A stretch of 19,868 bases of DNA from CAIRTT01 sp046075665 (GTDB taxonomy: Bacteria; Armatimonadota; Armatimonadia; Armatimonadales; Armatimonadaceae), in assembly GCA_046075665.1 (NCBI GenBank), contig JBJTQN010000236.1, positions 1-19,868 on the forward strand, in the 5' to 3' direction. Of this stretch, positions 14,975 to 19,868 are shown in pieces; position 1 is the stretch's first letter, and each line of letters starts with the position of its first letter. The translations under genes were made by a program, and so were the position numbers. Below the pieces are notes generated by a model, which searched no databases, was not told the DNA's origin, and saw only the letters and a list, made by a program, of their open reading frames with translations.

Positions 14975-16153
14975 GTGAAATCCGAGCTCCTTCGGCGAGA
15001 CTGGCAGCCAATACGCATCACTCCCGAAGCGGCTTATGTGCACATCCCGTTTTGCGCCAAAAAATGCGGCTATTGTGACTTCAATGCGTATTCTGGCTAC
15101 AAAGATGGAACGAAGCAGCGGTACGTCGATGCTATTTGCCACGAGATTGCGATGCGTGGTACCGGGGCAAGACCGCTAACATCTGTTTTCTTCGGCGGCG
15201 GAACGCCAACTCAGCTGCCAACGGCAGCGCTGGTACGGATCCTTGACACGCTACGGGAAACAATCGGCATTGTGCCGGATGCAGAAGTAACGCTTGAAGC
15301 CAACCCAAACGATGTCACATGTCACGACTGGAGTGCGCTGCGTGCCGGCGGCATCAATCGTGTCTCATTTGGTGTGCAGTCATTCAACCCCGATGTTCTT
15401 CGGATGATTGACCGCACACACGCCCCTGAGGATGCGGCAGCCGCCATCGCAACCGTTAGGAGTGCTGGAATCACGAATTTGTCCATTGACCTGATGTTTG
15501 GTCTCCCACGCCAGACATTGGCAGATTGGCGCCGCACACTGCATCACGCGTTTGCGCTGGACATCCCGCACTTGTCTATCTATGGCCTGATACTTGAAGA
15601 AAACACGCCATTTTGGGGGCGACTTCAGCGTGGCCGGATGGTTCTCCCGGGGGATGTTGCTCAGGCTGGGATGCTTGAGCTGGCAATGGAACTCTCCAAC
15701 GATGCCGGTTATGAACGCTACGAGCTAAGTAACTATGCAAAGCACGGCTTGGAGAGCCGGCATAACCGGGTTTATTGGCGTAACGATGCATACTGGGGCT
15801 TTGGTGCCGGTGCAGTTGGCTATGACAATGTCGATCGGACGACAAATGTGACGCGTCCGAGTCGCTATATCGATGCAATGCTCAGCGGTAACCCAATCAC
15901 GTTCGAAACAACGGAAAGGCCCGACCTCGCCGGGAGCATTGGTGAAACACTGATGCTTGGCTTGCGCCTCCCCGAGGGTGTATGTCTTTCCGATGTATCA
16001 GCGCGGTACGGATTGGACATAAGTGAACTGTTTGCGGATGAGTTAGAGACCGGGAAGCAAGCCGGCTTGATTGAGGTTGTGGATGACAAAGTGCGACTCA
16101 CGCAACATGGGACGCTTTTTGCAAACGATGCCATGCTACTCTTTATCGCCTAG
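14975..16153 (+). CDS. hemW: Radical SAM heme chaperone HemW
   Basis: HemN/HemW-type radical SAM protein. From GTG 14975 the motif Cys27-X3-Cys31-X2-Cys34 (FCAKKCGYCDF) binds the 4Fe-4S cluster. VFFGGGTPTQL (71-81) and TLEANPND (106-113) contact SAM, and RVSFGVQSFNPDVLRMIDRTH is a family signature. The C-terminal part has the expected winged-helix region (RLTQHGTLFANDAMLL). The 392-residue length suits HemW, which hands heme to membrane targets, rather than the longer coproporphyrinogen dehydrogenase HemN; annotations often confuse the two. The frame is open back to a GTG at 14915, but that lies inside the DUF697 gene and the extra residues are basic and unlike the family. GTG 14975 sits directly after the upstream stop. 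Confidence 0.93.
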   Translation: MKSELLRRDWQPIRITPEAAYVHIPFCAKKCGYCDFNAYSGYKDGTKQRYVDAICHEIAMRGTGARPLTSVFFGGGTPTQLPTAALVRILDTLRETIGIVPDAEVTLEANPNDVTCHDWSALRAGGINRVSFGVQSFNPDVLRMIDRTHAPEDAAAAIATVRSAGITNLSIDLMFGLPRQTLADWRRTLHHAFALDIPHLSIYGLILEENTPFWGRLQRGRMVLPGDVAQAGMLELAMELSNDAGYERYELSNYAKHGLESRHNRVYWRNDAYWGFGAGAVGYDNVDRTTNVTRPSRYIDAMLSGNPITFETTERPDLAGSIGETLMLGLRLPEGVCLSDVSARYGLDISELFADELETGKQAGLIEVVDDKVRLTQHGTLFANDAMLLFIA

Positions 16154-16165
16154 CGATTAGGTGCT

Positions 16166-17086
16166 TCACCCTTCCCGTCCACGCCGGTGTTCGATTTCCA
16201 GCTGATGCTGTTGCTCCTCACGGAACGGCTCTGTATGAATCACAACTTCAGTGCTCGGTAGAACTTTGCGAATCTCATCTTCAAGTTCTTCCGTGATCTG
16301 GTGCGCATCTCTTAGTGAGAGATCATCATCCACCTGAACATGGACATCCACATGGCGGTCAGCACCACTCTTGCGGGTGCGAAGCTTATGAAAACCGAGA
16401 ACACGTTCATCCTCGTTAAAGATGCGTTCAATCCGCACAATTTCGTCATCCGGAAGACGACCATCTAGCAGAAAGTCCACCGCTCCACGACCAATGTGCC
16501 ATGCGGCATTCAGGACCATCAAGGAGACCGCAAATCCAATAATGGAATCGATACGGTTATAGCCGGTGAGCTTGGTTGCAATCAGGCCAGCGAGGACGCC
16601 AATAGATGTCCAGACATCCACTAGGAGATGCTTGGCATCCGCTGCAAGGGCGGGCGAGTCCGATTTTCGGGCAACGCTGCTGAGGTGGGCAGATACAGCA
16701 AAGTTAGCCGATGCACTGACAACCATAATTCCTATTCCAAGGACGCCAACATGAACATTTGGCTCATTTCCTAGGAGGCTGCGCGTTGCTTCCACGGCAA
16801 TCGCGATGGAAGCTGCACCGACAATGATGGCTTCCGCCAAGCCTGAAAGGCTTTCGATTTTTCCATGACCGTAGGGATGGTCATCATCCGCGGGTTCCGT
16901 CGCCTTGCGGATGGCGACAAAAGCGACAAGGCTGGCGACGACATCTGTTGCGCTGTGTACTGCTTCACCTTTAATCGACACGCTGTGCGTTAGAAGACCG
17001 ATAATTGCCTTTGTGATCACAAGTGAGACACCTACCCCGATGGACCAGCGTGCGGCATTGATCTTGGTACGTTCGAGATGGGTCAT
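16166..17086 (-). CDS. Cation diffusion facilitator (CDF) metal exporter
   Basis: Proton-coupled divalent cation exporter of the CDF family in the inner membrane, 306 aa with six predicted spans and a cytosolic C-terminal domain. The transport-site pairs are His44-X3-Asp48 (GEAVHSATDVVASL) and His153-X3-Asp157 (ADAKHLLVDVWTS), an HD-HD set seen mostly in zinc transporters, unlike the DD-HD set of YiiP. The loop DDDHPYGHGKIESL is a family signature. The C-terminal domain contains DRHVDVHVQVDDDLSLRDAH and the last helix region EVVIHTEP, with a His- and Glu-rich tail (EEQQHQLEIEHRRGREG) that may bind extra metal. The ATG start has no strong Shine-Dalgarno sequence. It is convergent with hemW, 12 bases apart. 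Zinc is a guess from the ligand set. Confidence 0.93.
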   Translation of the reverse strand: MTHLERTKINAARWSIGVGVSLVITKAIIGLLTHSVSIKGEAVHSATDVVASLVAFVAIRKATEPADDDHPYGHGKIESLSGLAEAIIVGAASIAIAVEATRSLLGNEPNVHVGVLGIGIMVVSASANFAVSAHLSSVARKSDSPALAADAKHLLVDVWTSIGVLAGLIATKLTGYNRIDSIIGFAVSLMVLNAAWHIGRGAVDFLLDGRLPDDEIVRIERIFNEDERVLGFHKLRTRKSGADRHVDVHVQVDDDLSLRDAHQITEELEDEIRKVLPSTEVVIHTEPFREEQQHQLEIEHRRGREG

Positions 17087-17140
17087 GCGACGTCACATTC
17101 TAGCGTCAGAATCTGATTGTGGCGATTCGTTAACACTTGC

Positions 17141-17152
17141 TTGTGCGCACAA
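17141..17152. promoter_or_regulatory. 12-bp perfect palindrome in the CDF-prepilin divergent spacer
   Basis: TTGTGCGCACAA is a perfect 12-base palindrome 25 bases before the prepilin start and 54 bases before the CDF start. A shorter repeat, ATTCT-N6-AGAAT, lies nearer the CDF gene. It could be an operator for either gene, for example for a metal-responsive repressor, but no regulator gene is nearby. Confidence 0.3.
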
Positions 17153-17177
17153 TCCTCCAAATGCCGTATGGTGATGT

Positions 17178-17894
17178 ATGCAACGTCGTGCCTTTACGCT
17201 CATTGAGCTCCTCGTCGTCATTGCCATCATCGCCATTCTCGCGGCTATTCTCTTCCCTGTCTTTGCACAAGCCCGCGAAAAAGCGAGAGCTGCCAGCTGT
17301 ATGTCAAATATGCGTCAGCTCGGCCTTGGATTGCAGATGTACTTCAGCGACTACGATGACACTATTTTCTTCTTTGGTCACAATGTAGACCGAAGTCGCG
17401 TCAATCCCGGAGCGCCTCTGCGAGCAAACGCGTCCAATCGCTGGTGGAATCAAATCCTCCCATACACCGCAAATGACAAGGCCTTATTGATTTGTCCATC
17501 GGATAGCGGGAAAAAACCAAATAGTGCGGATGGAAAGCCACGCTCCTATGTGGCAAATCGTGCAGCCGAGAGCCTTAGTTTGGCGCAGGTAGAGCGTCCT
17601 GCGGACATCGTCGTTGTCACGGAGAAGGGTGTGCCGTTTGATGACAGCTGGTTTGAACCACCGAAGAATCTGTATATAAAGCCCGGTTTTGGCGAGCCTG
17701 TGCTTGCGCTCACGAGGCATACCAATGGCGTCAATGCGACATTCTTTGATGGTCATGCAAAGTGGATGTCCAAGGGGCAGGTTTTGTCTGAGCCATGTGG
17801 ACTTCCTTGGTCAGGCGTTGACCTGATGCGACAGTATCCATTGCCATTACCTGACCCGGGTAGGACGCCTTGGCATCAGAACTGCCCAAACTAA
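17178..17894 (+). CDS. Prepilin-type N-terminal cleavage/methylation protein with H-X9-DG motif
   Basis: A second pseudopilin-like protein, 238 aa, with the very short leader MQRRA, then FTLIELLVVI with Glu+5, one membrane helix and FPVFAQAREKARAASC. The C-terminal part has H-X9-DG (His181, Asp191-Gly192), and the tail is Pro-rich with a late Cys. The first 30 or so residues after the leader are nearly identical to the copy at 7329-8165, while the remainder is very different, and the codons differ, so this is not recent duplication. GGTGAT lies just before the ATG. It stands alone, with a strong terminator 25 bases downstream. It is presumably processed by a prepilin peptidase encoded elsewhere, and the function is unknown. 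Confidence 0.92.
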   Translation: MQRRAFTLIELLVVIAIIAILAAILFPVFAQAREKARAASCMSNMRQLGLGLQMYFSDYDDTIFFFGHNVDRSRVNPGAPLRANASNRWWNQILPYTANDKALLICPSDSGKKPNSADGKPRSYVANRAAESLSLAQVERPADIVVVTEKGVPFDDSWFEPPKNLYIKPGFGEPVLALTRHTNGVNATFFDGHAKWMSKGQVLSEPCGLPWSGVDLMRQYPLPLPDPGRTPWHQNCPN

Positions 17895-17919
17895 AAAACG
17901 TAATAACGATCAAAAGCAC

Positions 17920-17955
17920 AACACCGCCTAAGGAAAACTCTGGCGGTGTTTTTTT
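17920..17955. terminator. Intrinsic terminator shared by prepilin and amidase genes
   Basis: AACACCGCC (17920-17928) pairs with GGCGGTGTT (17942-17950), a 9-bp GC-rich stem with a 13-base loop, followed by seven T (17949-17955) on the plus strand. On the minus strand the stem is followed by GTGCTTTTG, so it may also stop the amidase transcript, whose gene ends at 17958. Confidence 0.88.
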
Positions 17956-17957
17956 CA

Positions 17958-19694
17958 TCAACCTTCTTTTTGTAGCGCAGGGGGCGTCATCGGGGCCGCA
18001 TCTATTTCCGGCCAGCCATGGTCGCTCCCGCGGTGCTGCTCCCAGGCATAGGCTGCGCGAAGCGCAGCATCCTCACGCCAGAGATTGCCAGTAAACTCAA
18101 TCATGACGGGCATACCCTTGTCGGTCATCCCGCAACGTGTGATCACGGTTGGATGTCCCGTGAGATTTGTCCAGGTGATGCTTGGCATACCAAGCCCTGG
18201 CGTTATGTAGACATCGACTCCTCGAAGTGCAGTATCCATGCGATCCTGGAGCTGTGACCGAAGCTGCATGGCGGAGATATAGTCTGCTGCAGGAATCAGA
18301 CTGCCAATTCGGAACGTGTTTGGCCAGTTCCAGTCATCCTGTTGGACCAGCTTTGTCAAGCGCCCATCGGAAACCAGATCGCTGAATGCTGCAGCGCCTT
18401 CGGCCCCAATGATGATGTCGGGAAGTGCGGCAAAACCGGGTTCACTGGCCGGGATGGTCACAGGAATCAGCTCCGCCCCGTTGCTCTTGAAAAAGTCCAG
18501 CACAGCCTGTTGGCTTTTGTCTGCCCGCTTAAACGCACCCGTGTCGAAGCCAATCTTTAGTCCTTTGATGCTTGTTGTGGCATCCCAGCGGAAGCCGGCA
18601 TGGGAGGTCGTGCGGTCGTCCGGATCGTTGCCGCAAATGGCAGCGAACACAAGCGCTGCATCATCCACAGAGCGTGTAATCGGCCCAATCTTATCCATCG
18701 TCCAGCTGAGTGCCATCGCGCCCGCACGGCTGACACGTCCGAATGTTGGGCGGAGGCCTGTGGTTCCACAGGCAGTACATGGGCTGGTGATGCTTCCGTA
18801 CGTCTCTGTACCAATGGCAAATGGGAGTAGGCAAGCTGCAACGGCGGATGCGCTGCCAGCGCTCGAGCCGCTTGAGCCCTTAGATGTATCCCATGGTGTT
18901 CTGGTGGTTCCGCCAAACCAGACATCGCCCATCGCAAGCTCGCCAAGTGAGAGCTTTGCAACGAGAATGGCACCCGCATCGCGGAGCTTCTTTACAACGG
19001 TGGCATCGGTATCGAACTGCTGGTCGCGAAACGGAGGGGCTCCATACGTTGTAGGAATGTCAGCGGTGTTGAAGAGGTCTTTTATGCCATACGGGATGCC
19101 ATGCAGCGGTCCGCGGTCGATGCCTTTTGCAAGTTCTTCATCTGCGACAATGGCCTCTCGGCGGGCGGCGACTGCTCGCATATTGACGATACAGAGGAGG
19201 CGGGGACCGTACGTTTCGCAGCGTGTGATTGCGAGTTCAGTCAGAGCAACCGATGTCGTTTTGCCATCCCGGAGCCACTTCGCCAGTTGTCCGACCGTGG
19301 CTTGGGCAAGCGTTTTGTTATCTGGTGTTGATTTGCTTCGCCGGTAAGCCTTTGGTTTGACGCGGATACCAGGCGCTGGCTTTGGTGCAGCAGCGCTAAC
19401 CTCGAAGTGAAAGGCTGGTGCTTTGCTTTGCGGTTTCACGGCCCTACGGATGGCGATGATGTTTTTGCGCGTCCCCGTGAGTTCCTTGACCGCCTGATTG
19501 CGTTCGTCTGTGCTAAAGACGCGGGCTGCAACGGTGGCTGCGTGGTTGATCTTGTCCGATGTGATTGTGTCAGGGTCCATCGTCGAACCTAGCTGTTCAA
19601 CAGCATCGGACGCTGCTGGTGCAGCGACGAGCGCGGACGTTGCGGTCATTCCGACCAAGGTTGTGAGTGCATTTCGACGGGAGACTTTTGCCAT
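17958..19694 (-). CDS. Amidase-signature hydrolase with Tat signal
   Basis: Amidase signature family enzyme. From ATG 19694 the catalytic Ser-cisSer-Lys set is Lys205 (HGIPYGIKDLF), the cis-Ser within GSSGSSAGSAS (273-283) and the nucleophile Ser301 (ETYGSITSP). The block CGTTGLRPTFGRVSRAG is also typical. The N-terminus AKVSRRNALTTLVGM, followed by an Ala-rich stretch, is a twin-arginine leader, so export is likely in folded form. About 100 residues lie between the leader and the amidase domain, more than in most relatives, and match nothing I know. The frame extends to ATG 19754, but those 20 residues would bury the Tat motif. The substrate (peptide amide, aryl amide or other) is unknown. 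With a periplasmic site, a GatA role in tRNA amidation is excluded. It is divergent from the gene at 19753. Confidence 0.9.
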   Translation of the reverse strand: MAKVSRRNALTTLVGMTATSALVAAPAASDAVEQLGSTMDPDTITSDKINHAATVAARVFSTDERNQAVKELTGTRKNIIAIRRAVKPQSKAPAFHFEVSAAAPKPAPGIRVKPKAYRRSKSTPDNKTLAQATVGQLAKWLRDGKTTSVALTELAITRCETYGPRLLCIVNMRAVAARREAIVADEELAKGIDRGPLHGIPYGIKDLFNTADIPTTYGAPPFRDQQFDTDATVVKKLRDAGAILVAKLSLGELAMGDVWFGGTTRTPWDTSKGSSGSSAGSASAVAACLLPFAIGTETYGSITSPCTACGTTGLRPTFGRVSRAGAMALSWTMDKIGPITRSVDDAALVFAAICGNDPDDRTTSHAGFRWDATTSIKGLKIGFDTGAFKRADKSQQAVLDFFKSNGAELIPVTIPASEPGFAALPDIIIGAEGAAAFSDLVSDGRLTKLVQQDDWNWPNTFRIGSLIPAADYISAMQLRSQLQDRMDTALRGVDVYITPGLGMPSITWTNLTGHPTVITRCGMTDKGMPVMIEFTGNLWREDAALRAAYAWEQHRGSDHGWPEIDAAPMTPPALQKEG

Positions 19695-19752
19695 GGCGGA
19701 TTCTACCCTTTGCCGTTCGGGATGTGCATCGGTGTGCTTGGTACACTGCCAC

Positions 19753-19868
19753 ATGCGGATTCTGACCTATGTATACAAAAATCTGGATGGTGACTTTGGA
19801 CGCTTACCGGTGCCTGAGAATGGACGTAAGAGCGTCCGCAAATTCATCTTGATGGAGCGTGGGGATGC
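19753..19868 (+). CDS. Start of an unidentified protein, cut by the window edge
   Basis: ATG at 19753 opens a frame of 38 codons reaching the right edge (MRILTYVYKNLDGDFGRLP, then KSVRKFILMERGD). It is divergent from the amidase with a spacer of 58 bases. The residue mix and absence of stops suit a real gene, but the piece is too short to assign. No clear Shine-Dalgarno sequence is present. Confidence 0.45.
   Translation, partial: MRILTYVYKNLDGDFGRLPVPENGRKSVRKFILMERGD

Noticed and set aside
18316..19347. Long plus-strand frame of 343 residues opposite the amidase
   Set aside because: The minus-strand frame contains all amidase catalytic motifs and a Tat leader; the opposite frame has a Ser/Ala/Pro-rich composition with no recognisable domain.
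19710..19747. Promoter for the right-edge gene (TTGCCG and TACACT)
   Set aside because: The spacing is about 26 bases, too long for a sigma-70 promoter.

Overview
The window reads as chromosome from a bacterium of the Armatimonadota (Fimbriimonas/Chthonomonas-like). This is inferred mainly from two prepilin-type proteins (7329-8165 minus, 17178-17894 plus) that carry the FTLIELLVVIAI block followed by FPVFAQAREKAR and end in an H-X9-DG motif, a combination typical of that phylum (related forms occur in Planctomycetes). Genes are tightly packed, many overlap by ATGA/GTGA, and GTG starts are common. I see no tRNA, rRNA, CRISPR array, insertion sequence or phage gene.

Layout. 1-1668 (minus) is a secreted Gly/Met-rich repeat protein that runs off the left edge. 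1856-2554 (minus) is endonuclease III, divergent from murJ (2615-4225), which overlaps a sugar-isomerase-like TIM-barrel gene (4222-5055). A five-gene minus-strand run follows, transcribed from about 10250 leftward: class A beta-lactamase-like serine hydrolase, NamZ-type (DUF1343) N-acetylmuramidase, prepilin-like protein, M14 zinc carboxypeptidase and an EEP-fold nuclease/phosphatase (10232 down to 5058). It combines cell-wall recycling with exported or surface functions. An ASCH-domain gene (10362-10733) diverges from it.

10840-12406 holds an ECF-type sigma factor with a plausible autoregulatory promoter, followed by what looks like its former co-operonic partner genes. These show an in-frame stop and single-base frame jumps (11527-12403). 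This is the most unusual part of the window: an intact sigma factor next to a decayed, possibly anti-sigma, module.

12471-14059 (minus) is a DUF2071 gene followed by an acyl-ACP-desaturase-like diiron protein. 14146-16153 (plus) is a DUF697+SHOCT membrane protein and the heme chaperone HemW. 16166-17086 (minus) is a CDF metal exporter. A second prepilin-like gene (17178-17894) ends at a strong bidirectional terminator shared with a Tat-exported amidase (17958-19694, minus). A further gene begins at 19753 and leaves the right edge. The non-coding spacers at 1669-1855 and 10734-10936 are about 190-200 bases long. The second holds the inverted repeat and promoter described below; the first holds no clean element I can support.
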